A stretch of 64,000 nucleotides of DNA from DSUN01 sp035527715. GTDB lineage: Bacteria > Planctomycetota > PUPC01 > DSUN01. The DNA lies in contig DATKZY010000096.1 in assembly GCA_035527715.1 (NCBI GenBank), forward strand, positions 68,981 to 132,980. The letters are read 5' to 3'. Below, in pieces: positions 39,936-48,118 of the stretch; the first letter of the stretch is position 1; the number at the start of each line of letters is the position of its first letter. The position numbers and the translations under genes are program-made. A model generated the notes under the pieces. That model was not told the DNA's origin, did not search any database, and saw only the letters and a program-made list of their open reading frames with translations.

Positions 39936-42641
39936 TCAATGGCCTGCGTTTCTCGACAGTTGAGCCGACCTGGCGGCGGTGGCGGCGCCCCGGGCATCGA
40001 GCAGCTCGGCCTTGACCTCGTAGCGGCCGGGCGCCAGGCCCGCCGGGTCGAAGACGAACAGGCTGCGGCGCATCGTGGCGGGCACGACGAGTATCGCCTC
40101 GCCCGCCTGGCCCTGCGGCGCCGAGAGAAGGCGTGCCTGCGCCTGGAATGGCGCGACCAGTTGGGCGACGGCCTCGCCGCCCGCGCGCGCGAGCGTGAAC
40201 CGCACCTGCGCCGGGGCGACGCCCTCCGCGACCGAGGCCGTAGCGATGCCCACCTTGTCGGCGCCGTCGTACTCGGCCTGGTCGAGCGAAAGCTCCAGCG
40301 GCGCGGGAATGACCTCGCGCAGGCTCAAGTCGTCCGCCCACACGATGCCTTCCCCCTGCACCCAGACGGCGAGGTATTTCGGCTCGGCGGGGAAGGCCAT
40401 CTGGCAGCGGGTCCAGACGCGCTGCCAGCCGTTGGGGTCGGGCGTGTCCTTCCCTTCGCGCGTGGACCTGGCGGCGCCGGCGGGGAGCGCGATGCGGGGG
40501 CTCGGCGGCACGCTTCGGCCTTTGCACTTGACCCACGCGGAGAGCTCGTAGATGCGGGCGCCCTCGAGGCGGAGCTTGAGCCCGCCGCCGCCCCACGAGG
40601 GCCAGACGAGGACGGTGACGGCCTGGCTACCGGTTCCTGTCGGGACTTCGATGCGGACCGATTGCTTGCCGGCATGGCGCTCGTTTGCATCGAGTTCCCC
40701 CTTGCCCTTGCCGTTCCAGGCCTCGACGCGCCAGGGCTTCATCTCGGCCTCGAAGCCGGAGGGCGGGAGAAGCTCCTGGCCGTAGCTCGTTTCCTCGGGC
40801 TCCGGCGTGGGCCAGGGGAGGTCGAGTGGCGAAACCCTGAGCACCTCAACAGGGTCCTGGCCCGGCAGCCGGGCGACGATCCGCTCGATCGCCGCGATGC
40901 GGCTCGCCACTGCCCAGCGCCACTTGCGGAGGGTGGACGGGTGCGGCGGGGGCGTGCGTTCGCTGCTGGCCAGCGCCTGGAATCCCCAGCCCATCCGCCC
41001 GAGGATGCTGGTGAGGGCCTGTCCCGCGTCCGCGACGGCCTTCTTGTCTTCCGCCTTGTCCGACGCAGCCGCTGCGGCCAGCCACTGACGGAGCAGGTGG
41101 ACGTAGCGATAGTCGTCCACGCCCTCGCGGACGCTCTCCCAGGCGAGGCTGGGCAGCGGGCCGTCGGGTGCAGCGTAGGCGTAGCCCTCGTCGTCCTGGC
41201 GGAAGCCCTTCAGCCCGCCATCGCCGAAGCGGTAGACCCATTGGGCGATCTGAGCCGCGCCCGTCTTGAAGCCGTAGAAGCCGAAGAAGTAGCGAGGACC
41301 GGCGAGCGTGTGGCCGGCGCCGTTGTACACGCCATACGGCCTCTTGTGGTCGAGGAGCGCCCGCGCGATCTCGGGCGTGAAGCGGTTGGTGCTGAAGAAG
41401 TCAATCACGGGCGCCAGCTTGCCGATCTCGTCGTGGCCCATGGCGATCCCGCCGCCGATGTCGGTCCACGTCTCCATGTCGGGGTAGCGCTTCTTGATGA
41501 GGCCGTAGTAGTGGACGGCTTCGTCGAGGAGGTTGTGGGCGCCCGCCTCGTCGAGCGCGTAGGCGCGCAGCGGCGGCCAGCCCCCGGCCTTCGCCTCCTC
41601 GCGGACCACGTCAATTGCCTTACAGAAATCGTCGTCTATCTTCTTGCTGTGCGGCCAATGGACGAACCAGTTCTTGTCCTTGTCCCAGTAGTAGGCGATC
41701 TGGTGTCCGACGTCGAAGTTGAGCGGGAAGCGCCATTGGCCGAAGACCTTGGTCGCGGCGGCCATCATGCGGCGGGAGCGGGCGCGGGTCGCCGCGATGT
41801 CGTCGTCGCCGAAGGTCTGGTCGCGGCTCTTCACCTCGACGCCGACGGGCGTCTCGAAGGCGTTCAGCCCGTGCTCCCGCATGTCCGTCAGCTCCTTCAG
41901 GAGCATCGCGTCATCGGCGGCCGGGCGGGGGTAGAACATGGCCAGCTCGACCGGCGCCGGCGGGAGCGCGAAGGGGAGCACCTCGAGGGCGAGCTTCAGC
42001 TCCGTGGCCTCGCGGCCCGCCAGCCGCACGCTCACCTTGCCCTCGTATCGGCCCCCTTGCGCCGTCTCGGGCACCCTCAGGGTGAGCCACACCTGGGCCG
42101 TCGCGCCCTTCGCCACCGGGAACGCCGCGCGCCTCTCCAGCAGGAACGGCTCGAGCCGATACGTCTTCGCCTTGGCGTCCACGGGCACGCGAAGCGCGCG
42201 GACGACGCGCACGTCTATGTGATCGGTGGGAATCAGGTCGTCCTTGCCCGAGCGAAGCTCGCCCGCGGCCACGGCCACGTCCTTGAGCGGCTCGAGCGCG
42301 TGGATGCAGAGGGACACGGGCTCATACTCGCCCCTCGCGGCGAAGGCCCTCAACTCGCTGACCCGTTCGGACGGGAAGGGGATCGAGCATGGCGAGACCG
42401 GGGCGAGCGGGTCGCGTGCGAAGAGAATGTAGCCCCGGCGCTGCTCCTCGGGGGTTGGCGCGATCGCGCTCAGGCCGTCTGGCGCAGCGCGGACCTCGGT
42501 CCAGCCGTCGGGCGGTGGCGGCAGCTCCGGCCCGGCCGAGCCCCACACCCTGAACTGCTCGGGCGGCGCCGCGAGCGCCCAGGCATCGCCCAACGCGAGG
42601 CCACACGCCAGCAGAAGCACCACACACCGACTTGCCCGCAC
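39936..42641 (-). CDS. Secreted DUF4091 glycoside-hydrolase-like protein with carbohydrate-binding domain
   Basis: A 901-residue exported protein starting at a GTG with AAGGAG upstream; signal peptide RCVVLLLACGLALGDAWALAA. Residues about 90-220 form a beta domain with the pattern seen before DUF4091 (RAFAARGEYEPVSLCIHAL, KDVAVAAGELRSG). A TIM-barrel-like core follows (PVELAMFYPRP, TDIGGGIAMGHDEIGK, DFFSTNRFTPEIA). A DUF4091 end segment is clear: DDEGYAYAAPDGPLPSLAWE with VREGVDDYRYVHLL, which in GH123-like enzymes carries conserved catalytic-region residues. A CBM4/9-like domain (SGFEAEMKPWRVEAWNGKGKG ... RHAGKQSVRIEVP) follows around residues 620-760. It likely cleaves a glycosidic bond in a sulfated polymer beside the upstream sulfatase. 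Confidence 0.75.
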   Translation of the reverse strand: MRASRCVVLLLACGLALGDAWALAAPPEQFRVWGSAGPELPPPPDGWTEVRAAPDGLSAIAPTPEEQRRGYILFARDPLAPVSPCSIPFPSERVSELRAFAARGEYEPVSLCIHALEPLKDVAVAAGELRSGKDDLIPTDHIDVRVVRALRVPVDAKAKTYRLEPFLLERRAAFPVAKGATAQVWLTLRVPETAQGGRYEGKVSVRLAGREATELKLALEVLPFALPPAPVELAMFYPRPAADDAMLLKELTDMREHGLNAFETPVGVEVKSRDQTFGDDDIAATRARSRRMMAAATKVFGQWRFPLNFDVGHQIAYYWDKDKNWFVHWPHSKKIDDDFCKAIDVVREEAKAGGWPPLRAYALDEAGAHNLLDEAVHYYGLIKKRYPDMETWTDIGGGIAMGHDEIGKLAPVIDFFSTNRFTPEIARALLDHKRPYGVYNGAGHTLAGPRYFFGFYGFKTGAAQIAQWVYRFGDGGLKGFRQDDEGYAYAAPDGPLPSLAWESVREGVDDYRYVHLLRQWLAAAAASDKAEDKKAVADAGQALTSILGRMGWGFQALASSERTPPPHPSTLRKWRWAVASRIAAIERIVARLPGQDPVEVLRVSPLDLPWPTPEPEETSYGQELLPPSGFEAEMKPWRVEAWNGKGKGELDANERHAGKQSVRIEVPTGTGSQAVTVLVWPSWGGGGLKLRLEGARIYELSAWVKCKGRSVPPSPRIALPAGAARSTREGKDTPDPNGWQRVWTRCQMAFPAEPKYLAVWVQGEGIVWADDLSLREVIPAPLELSLDQAEYDGADKVGIATASVAEGVAPAQVRFTLARAGGEAVAQLVAPFQAQARLLSAPQGQAGEAILVVPATMRRSLFVFDPAGLAPGRYEVKAELLDARGAATAARSAQLSRNAGH

Positions 42642-42659
42642 GGCACGGCTCCTTCGTCC

Positions 42660-44078
42660 TCAGTAGTTGCCCACCCGCGGCTGGCCGGGGTCGGTGGCCA
42701 GCATGGTGGCATCGAAGAGACGCTTGAGCAAGGCCAGCTTCACGTCGCGGCTGCCCGCGTCGTCCCACAGGTTGCGGAACTCGCGGGGGTCGTCGCGCAG
42801 GTCGTACAGCTCGCCGGCGTCGTGGCCGTGGTAGACGACGAGCTTGTGACGGCCGTCCACGATCATGTTCGCGTGGCTCGCGTCGCCGTCCTTGAAGGGG
42901 ATGGCGTCGTGGTACTCGCAGCGCACGAAGTCGCGGTGGCGCGCGGGGTCGGCCTTGCCCTCCAGGATGGGCAGGAGCGACTTCCCATGCGTGTCGGCGG
43001 GCACGTCGAGGCCCGTCGCCTGCATGAGCGTGACGGGCAGGTCGGTGAGCTCGACGAGCGCGTCGCTGCGGAGGCCGGCCTTGACGCGGCCCGACCACGA
43101 GAGGACCAGGGGCACGCGGACGGCGCCCTCGTAGAAACGGCAGCCTTTCTGCTGAAGGCCATGGTCGCCAAGCATCTCGCCGTGGTCGCTGGTGAAGATG
43201 ACGATGGTGTTGTCGCGTTGCCCTGCGGCCTCAAGGGCGTCGAGCATGCGGCCCACCTGGTCGTCAATCAGCTCGATCTGCGCGTAGTAGGCGGCCACCA
43301 TGCGGCGGGCGTCGTAGTCGTGCGGCGAGACGGGCTTGCGCGTCTGGTGGTCCACTTTGCCGAAGGCGAGCTGGCTCTCCATCTCGTGGGGCTGGAACAG
43401 GGGGAGCGGCATGGCCGCCACGTTCATCCGCGCCATGTATTCCGGGGGCGGGTCGAACGGCGGGTGCGGGTCGAAGCAGTTGAAGCTGAAGAGCCAGGGG
43501 CCGGTGCGCTTCTCGCAGAGGAAGGCGATGGCCTCGTTGGCGCACCAGGTGGTCTGGTGATATTTCGCCTCGATGCCCGTGCGGAACAGGCCGCCGCGCT
43601 GGCCGTAGGCCTTCGCCCAGTCCACGCCCCGCTCGGCGAGCCAGGCCTGGTAGGCGTGGTGCGTGTGGGGCCAGAACTTCTCGGGGTAGGGGTGATGGCT
43701 CCACTGGTAGACGCGATAGCCGTCGCCGAAGCGCGGCTCGACGCGCCCGTTGGCCGCGGCGAGGTGCAGCTTGCCCGAGAGGCCGCAGTCGTAGCCCTTG
43801 TCGGCCAGCCGCCGCGTGATGAGCTTCTCGGGGCAGGGAAAGAAGTCGTTCCCGTTGCGGTTCACGTGCAGCGTGCTCGGGTAGTAGCCCGTCAGGAAAT
43901 TCGCGCGGCTCGGCGTGCAGATGGGGCTTTGCGAGTAGCAGCGGGTGAAGGCCACGCCCTCGCGCACCAGGCGGTCCACGTGGGGCGTGCGGATGTGCGG
44001 GTTGCCCAGCGCGCCCACCGTGTCCCACCGCTGCTGGTCGGTGCAGATCCACAGGATATTCGGCCTCGCGTCTGCCAT
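42660..44078 (-). CDS. Sulfatase 2, apparently without signal peptide (CTPSR)
   Basis: A 472-residue type I sulfatase beginning MADARPNILWICTDQQRWDTVG, so the metal-binding Asp appears within 15 residues and there is no leader. The formylglycine motif is CTPSR (SPICTPSRANFLTG); LSGKLHL replaces the more common GKWHLG, and IVIFTSDHGEMLGDHG carries the C-terminal metal ligands. It is the first gene of a five-gene minus-strand unit. A cytoplasmic location implies that it acts on an imported oligosaccharide or small sulfate ester; this is inferred from the missing leader. GGAGAG precedes the ATG at 44078. Confidence 0.9.
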   Translation of the reverse strand: MADARPNILWICTDQQRWDTVGALGNPHIRTPHVDRLVREGVAFTRCYSQSPICTPSRANFLTGYYPSTLHVNRNGNDFFPCPEKLITRRLADKGYDCGLSGKLHLAAANGRVEPRFGDGYRVYQWSHHPYPEKFWPHTHHAYQAWLAERGVDWAKAYGQRGGLFRTGIEAKYHQTTWCANEAIAFLCEKRTGPWLFSFNCFDPHPPFDPPPEYMARMNVAAMPLPLFQPHEMESQLAFGKVDHQTRKPVSPHDYDARRMVAAYYAQIELIDDQVGRMLDALEAAGQRDNTIVIFTSDHGEMLGDHGLQQKGCRFYEGAVRVPLVLSWSGRVKAGLRSDALVELTDLPVTLMQATGLDVPADTHGKSLLPILEGKADPARHRDFVRCEYHDAIPFKDGDASHANMIVDGRHKLVVYHGHDAGELYDLRDDPREFRNLWDDAGSRDVKLALLKRLFDATMLATDPGQPRVGNY

Positions 44079-44194
44079 CGGCTGTTCTCTCCGTGCGTGG
44101 TTTGCGCGCTGCCCGGCCTCGAACGGTCCCCTCTATCTTGGCCGGGGCGTGGCGGGAGTCAAGCGGCGGTCGCGTGCGCGGCTCCGCGCTGGAC

Positions 44195-44222
44195 TTGCAA
44201 GTTTGCATCCCAAATGCATAAT
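44195..44222 (+). promoter_or_regulatory. Promoter of the ATPase gene in an AT-rich patch
   Basis: TTGCAA (44195-44200), 16-nt spacer, CATAAT (44217-44222, 5 of 6). The surrounding 40 nt are much more AT-rich than the rest of the window. A minus-strand TTGACT (44157-44162) may be the -35 of the divergent sulfatase unit, but its -10 is unclear. Confidence 0.4.
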
Positions 44223-44246
44223 TGCACATGAGAAGGAGGCCACCCC

Positions 44247-45461
44247 ATGGCCTATATCGAACGCTCGGCCGAGGAAGCCGTCCGCCGCGCGGCCCGCGAG
44301 TTCCCCATCGTGGCCCTCACCGGCCCGCGCCAATCGGGCAAGACCACCCTGCTCCAGCACCTCTTCGGCAGGAGCCACGGCTACCGCTCGCTCGAGCTGC
44401 CCGACGTCCGCGCCGCCGCGGCGAGCGACCCTCGCGGCTTCCTGGCCCTGAACCCGCCCCCTGTCATCTTCGACGAGATCCAGCACGCGCCGGGCCTGCT
44501 GCCGTACATCAAAGAGGCCGTGGACGCCCGCCGGAACAGGTCTGGCCAGTTCATTCTGTCCGGCTCGCAGAACCTCCTCGTCGCCCAGGGCGTCACCGAG
44601 TCGCTCGCCGGGCGGGTCGCCGTCCTCAAGCTCCTGCCGCTCTCCTATCGGGAGATTGCGGGCCTGCCGAACGCTCCGCTTCCCTGGGAGCCCGGCCGGA
44701 AGGCGAGACGCGAGCCGATGGCCCCGCGCGACCTGTGGCTGAGCTTCCTCCGCGGCGGCTACCCCGAGTTGGTCGCCAACCCGGGTCGCGACCTGTCGCT
44801 CTGGCACGCCAGCTACGTCCAGACCTATCTCGAGCGCGACGTTCGCTCCCTCCGCCAGGTCGGCGACCTCAGCCAGTTTCAGATCTTCCTCCGCGCCCTC
44901 GCCGCCCACGCCGCACAGCTTCTCAACCTAGCCTCGTTGTCCCGCGACCTCGGCGTCGCCGTCAACACGGTCAAGGCCTGGCTTTCCGTCCTGGAGGCGA
45001 CCTACCAGGTCATCGTCCTCCGGCCCTACTACGGGAACGTGGGCAAGCGCCTGGTGAAGACCCCCAAGCTGTACTTTGCGGATCTCGGCACCCTCTGCTA
45101 CCTTGCCGGCCTGAAGGATCCCGACCACGCGATGGCCGGCCCGATGGGCGGCGCGCTCTTCGAGAACGCCGTCCTCATCGAAGTCCTGCGCGCCCTCACC
45201 CATCGCGGGCAGGAGCCGCAGGTCTACTTCTGGCGCACCGCGGCAGGCGTTGAAGTGGACTTCGTCGTGGACGCGGGCGAGACGCTCGTGCCGATCGAAG
45301 TCAAGCTCTCGACGACGCCCAACCCGGCGATGGCGAGCGGAATCAACGCCTTCAAGAGCGACTTCGGCGACCGCGTTGCCAAGGGCTATATCGTCCACCC
45401 CGGCGACACCTCCCTCCCCCTCGGCCCGAACACCCTCGCACTCCCCTTCGGCACGCTCTGA
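44247..45461 (+). CDS. AAA ATPase with DUF4143 domain
   Basis: A 404-residue cytoplasmic protein of the AAA_14/DUF4143 family: Walker A LTGPRQSGKTT (residues about 23-33), Walker B PVIFDEIQHAPGLL, sensor-like ILSGSQNLL, and a DUF4143 C-terminal domain (LWHASYVQTYLERDVRSLRQVGDL ... GALFENAVLIEVLRAL ... VYFWRTAAGVEVDFVVD) that ends in a restriction-endonuclease-like fold. These widespread proteins have no firm function and are often in variable chromosomal positions. GAAGGAGG precedes the ATG. The AT-rich upstream patch differs from the neighbours, which fits recent acquisition but does not prove it. Confidence 0.88.
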   Translation: MAYIERSAEEAVRRAAREFPIVALTGPRQSGKTTLLQHLFGRSHGYRSLELPDVRAAAASDPRGFLALNPPPVIFDEIQHAPGLLPYIKEAVDARRNRSGQFILSGSQNLLVAQGVTESLAGRVAVLKLLPLSYREIAGLPNAPLPWEPGRKARREPMAPRDLWLSFLRGGYPELVANPGRDLSLWHASYVQTYLERDVRSLRQVGDLSQFQIFLRALAAHAAQLLNLASLSRDLGVAVNTVKAWLSVLEATYQVIVLRPYYGNVGKRLVKTPKLYFADLGTLCYLAGLKDPDHAMAGPMGGALFENAVLIEVLRALTHRGQEPQVYFWRTAAGVEVDFVVDAGETLVPIEVKLSTTPNPAMASGINAFKSDFGDRVAKGYIVHPGDTSLPLGPNTLALPFGTL

Positions 45462-45468
45462 GCAGCCC

Positions 45469-47820
45469 CTACTCGGCCCAGCGGAGGACCTCGCGCCCAC
45501 CGACATCGAGGCGCAGAGCCAACGCGTCGAAGGCAGGGCGTTGGTCAAGACAGAATTGGATGAACGCCGTGAAATCCACATGCCCACTGCACACGCACAG
45601 CCAAGCCACGCGGCGCCCCTCGGCGCGGAGCTCGCGGCCGGTGAGGGTTTCGTCGTGGGGCACGAGCGGCTGGCTGCACCAGAGGGCGACCGCGCCCGTG
45701 CGCCGCTGGCCAAACGCCCAGTGGCCGCGGACCTCCTGCCGGTCGAAGGCGTCGCTCGGCCAGTGGGCGTGGGTGAAGCCGACGGGGTGGCTCTCGGGGA
45801 TGTCGAAGATTTCGGCCAGGGTGCCCTCGGTCTGCGACAGGCTCGGCAGCGAGCCGTTGCCATACCAGTAGCCGGGCCGCGACTGCGTGCCGTCGAACGT
45901 GCCGCCCGGGTGGTTGACGAAGACGTGGCAGTCGCGCCCGAGCGTGGCCTGCCACAGGTGCTGCTGGTAGCCGGGCTTGCCCGGCCACAGGGCGGCTCGC
46001 CAGTTCGCGGGCGCCTCGACCGCGCCTTCGCCGAAGTCGAACGACGCCGGGATGGCGAGCGACGTGAGCAGGTAGTCCGCCGTCTTGTGCAGCACCACCT
46101 CCGCACCGTCCTGCCGATAGCGGCGGCAGGCCGGCTGGCGCATCAGGTCGCCGAGGCCGGCGGGCGGCCGGTAGTCCACCGACGAGGCGACGAAGCCGAT
46201 CCAGTTGGTGTGGGCGACGAGGGCCTCGGGCGTCGCATACGAGAGCAGGGCCTGCGTGCCGCCCGTCTGGGGATAGAGCACGTTGCGGTAGACGCGACCC
46301 TGGGGCGCGACGACCACGCCATCGTGGGCGTGCATCGCCAGGTCGCGGAACACGCCGTCCACGATCGCCGCCGCCCGCTGCGCCAGGGCCGCATCGCCCG
46401 AGAAGTCCACGACGTTCATCAGCGCGGCGACGGTGAGGGGCATGTAGGTGCTGCTGAGGTATTCGCGGAAGCCGACGGGCTCGACCTCGGCGAGCCAGGC
46501 GGCGCAGCGGCGGAGGCCGAGGGCGGTCTGCTCGGCGCCCGTGCGGCCGCTGTTGCTGAAGCGCTCATCGGGCCACAGGCGCCCCGCGAGAAGCTGGCAG
46601 CCGTGGAAGAGCAGGCTGTGATTCTCGCTGCCGAAGCACATGGCGTCGGTGCCCGGCTCGTCGTCCCAGTAGCGGAAGGCGAGGGCCGTCTTGCGGATGG
46701 CGGCCCGCTCGGCGGGCGAGGCGAGGCCGAGGCAGATCATCCGCAGCAGCGCGGCGAGGGTGAAGTCCGAGCAGTCGCGCCGCTCGTCAATCCCCTTGAG
46801 CGTGGCCTCGAAGATGGCCGAGTCGTCGGCTTGTTGCTGGAATTGTGGGCGGCGTGTCCCCACGCCGCGGGATTCGCGGGATGAGGACATCCCGCCTACA
46901 ACAAGAATGCGGCGGGCAAGGACGTTGAGGATGTGCCGCGCGCCGTCGTGGGCGAAGTGGTGCAGATGCTCGCGGCGATGTTCGTCGAGGGGCAGCGACG
47001 AGGGCTGCGCGGGCGGGCGATTCGCGGGGATCTCCAGCGACCGCTCGAGCGTCTGGCCGGCGGCCTCGACGGATACCTTGAGGCTGAAGGCGCCGCTGGG
47101 GTCGAGACCCACGCGCCGAGCCGCCGCGGGCCAGACGACCCCACCCGAGGCAGTCGTCACGCGCGCGTCGGAGGGGGCGGGGCACTCGGAGGCAAGCGCA
47201 TCGCGGCCCTCGGCGCGCACCCTCATCAGCCAGCGCTCGGCCTCGGCGAGCCGCTCCGTCGCCAGGGGGTCGCCGGGCAAACGGATGGCGAGGCCCGCCG
47301 CGCCCTCGAGCGCCTGGAGTCCGAAGAGCATGCGCGTGTCGCGCACGCCGAGCACGTGAAGCCGCGCGCACAAGCGGTTCGCCCCACGGCGAAGCGGGAG
47401 ATTCAGGGCAACCGCCTCGGGGTACATGTAGCGGGGCACGTCGTGGCGCAGCACGTGCGCGCCGTTCACCCACAGGTCGGCCGTGCCGCAGGCCCACAGC
47501 CGCGCGGCGAGCGAGGCGTCGGCCGGCGCGTGCACGTCGGTGAGGGCCCACAGGTCGAGGACTTCGAGCAGCGACGAGAAGCCGCTGCACTCGACGAAGG
47601 CGTTCTGGCCGGGAGCGTAGAAGCGCCACGGCTGACCTGTCGGCCCGGGCTGGCCGAGTGCGGCGTCGCGAGGCGGCTCCCCGAAGGTTGGGGCAACTGC
47701 CGCGCGGCGCATCTCATCGTCCGACCCGCTGGGGCCGGCATAGGGCGTGCGGCGCGGGCCGGCCGCCAGCCAGTGTCGCAGGTAGCCCTGAGGGTCGCAG
47801 GTGAAGTGCCGCGGGCTCAT
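45469..47820 (-). CDS. Large heparinase-like alpha/alpha-toroid protein of unknown substrate
   Basis: A 783-residue protein that I cannot match to a named family. No signal peptide. The N-terminal part (about residues 1-270) is a beta-rich domain (FYAPGQNAFVECSGF, LWACGTADLWVNGAHVLRHDV) resembling the accessory beta-sandwich of glycosidases. The middle is a Trp/His-rich helical region (RYWDDEPGTDAMCFGSENHSLLFHGCQLLAGRLWP) as in alpha/alpha-toroid lyases, and the last third is beta-rich (ESHPVGFTHAHWPSDAFDRQEV). The ATG at 47820 follows AAGGAGG. The much longer frame to 50235 is antisense noise. An in-frame palindromic element sits at 46843-46901. Confidence 0.6.
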   Translation of the reverse strand: MSPRHFTCDPQGYLRHWLAAGPRRTPYAGPSGSDDEMRRAAVAPTFGEPPRDAALGQPGPTGQPWRFYAPGQNAFVECSGFSSLLEVLDLWALTDVHAPADASLAARLWACGTADLWVNGAHVLRHDVPRYMYPEAVALNLPLRRGANRLCARLHVLGVRDTRMLFGLQALEGAAGLAIRLPGDPLATERLAEAERWLMRVRAEGRDALASECPAPSDARVTTASGGVVWPAAARRVGLDPSGAFSLKVSVEAAGQTLERSLEIPANRPPAQPSSLPLDEHRREHLHHFAHDGARHILNVLARRILVVGGMSSSRESRGVGTRRPQFQQQADDSAIFEATLKGIDERRDCSDFTLAALLRMICLGLASPAERAAIRKTALAFRYWDDEPGTDAMCFGSENHSLLFHGCQLLAGRLWPDERFSNSGRTGAEQTALGLRRCAAWLAEVEPVGFREYLSSTYMPLTVAALMNVVDFSGDAALAQRAAAIVDGVFRDLAMHAHDGVVVAPQGRVYRNVLYPQTGGTQALLSYATPEALVAHTNWIGFVASSVDYRPPAGLGDLMRQPACRRYRQDGAEVVLHKTADYLLTSLAIPASFDFGEGAVEAPANWRAALWPGKPGYQQHLWQATLGRDCHVFVNHPGGTFDGTQSRPGYWYGNGSLPSLSQTEGTLAEIFDIPESHPVGFTHAHWPSDAFDRQEVRGHWAFGQRRTGAVALWCSQPLVPHDETLTGRELRAEGRRVAWLCVCSGHVDFTAFIQFCLDQRPAFDALALRLDVGGREVLRWAE
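46843..46901. repeat. In-frame palindromic element inside the toroid protein gene
   Basis: The 59-bp block is bounded by TTGTGGGCGG (46843-46852) and CCGCCTACAA (46892-46901), which pair with one mismatch. Inside are two perfect small hairpins: GGCGTG/CACGCC (46851-46866) and GCGGGATG/CATCCCGC (46876-46895). The frame stays open through it, adding a Gly/Ser/Arg stretch (VVGGMSSSRESRGVGTRR) that looks unlike its surroundings. Confidence 0.7.
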
Positions 47821-47862
47821 TGTCGAGGGGCCTCCTTGCTCAAGCGCGCGGATATGGCGAGA

Positions 47863-47891
47863 ATGATATGCGCCTAGGCACTGGAGCGCAA
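47863..47891 (-). promoter_or_regulatory. Promoter of the large toroid protein gene
   Basis: Minus strand TTGCGC (47886-47891), 17-nt spacer, TATCAT (47863-47868, 5 of 6). The gene starts at 47820. Confidence 0.45.
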
Positions 47892-47952
47892 GCAGGCTTT
47901 TCTGTAGAATCGTGGCCAGTACCGTGGCAGACCGCGTGGAGGAAACACGACG

Positions 47953-48118
47953 ATGAGGCCCGTTGCCCTTTCGAGCGTTGCATTGGTTCTGCTGGCAGGA
48001 GAGTCTTTCGCCATGGCTGAGCAGGCCGCGCCCGCTCGAGTGTTCGCACGACGCCGCCCAGGCGACGGTCCGGGTTCCGGAACTTGACCTCTGGGCAATT
48101 GTGGAGCTCTCCGAATGA
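47953..48118 (+). pseudogene. Gutted secreted-protein gene (start and end kept, middle lost)
   Basis: GGAGGAAACACGACG precedes an ATG at 47953 that opens a normal leader (MRPVALSSVALVLLAGESFA). That frame stops at 48085-48087 after 44 codons. A different frame, shifted by one base, reads HDAAQATVRVPELDLWAIVELSE to a TGA at 48116-48118, typical of the C-terminus of a secreted enzyme. So an internal deletion joined the ends out of frame. The TGA still overlaps the ATG of the next gene (ATGA, 48115-48118), as in a coupled operon. Confidence 0.6.

Noticed and set aside
37962..44231. A plus-strand open frame of 2089 codons, overlapping sulfatase, DUF4091 and beta-helix genes
   Set aside because: It is antisense to three well-supported genes, has no recognisable domain, and its residues (Arg, Ala, Glu, Val, Leu, Gly rich) are the usual product of the complementary strand of GC-rich coding sequence.
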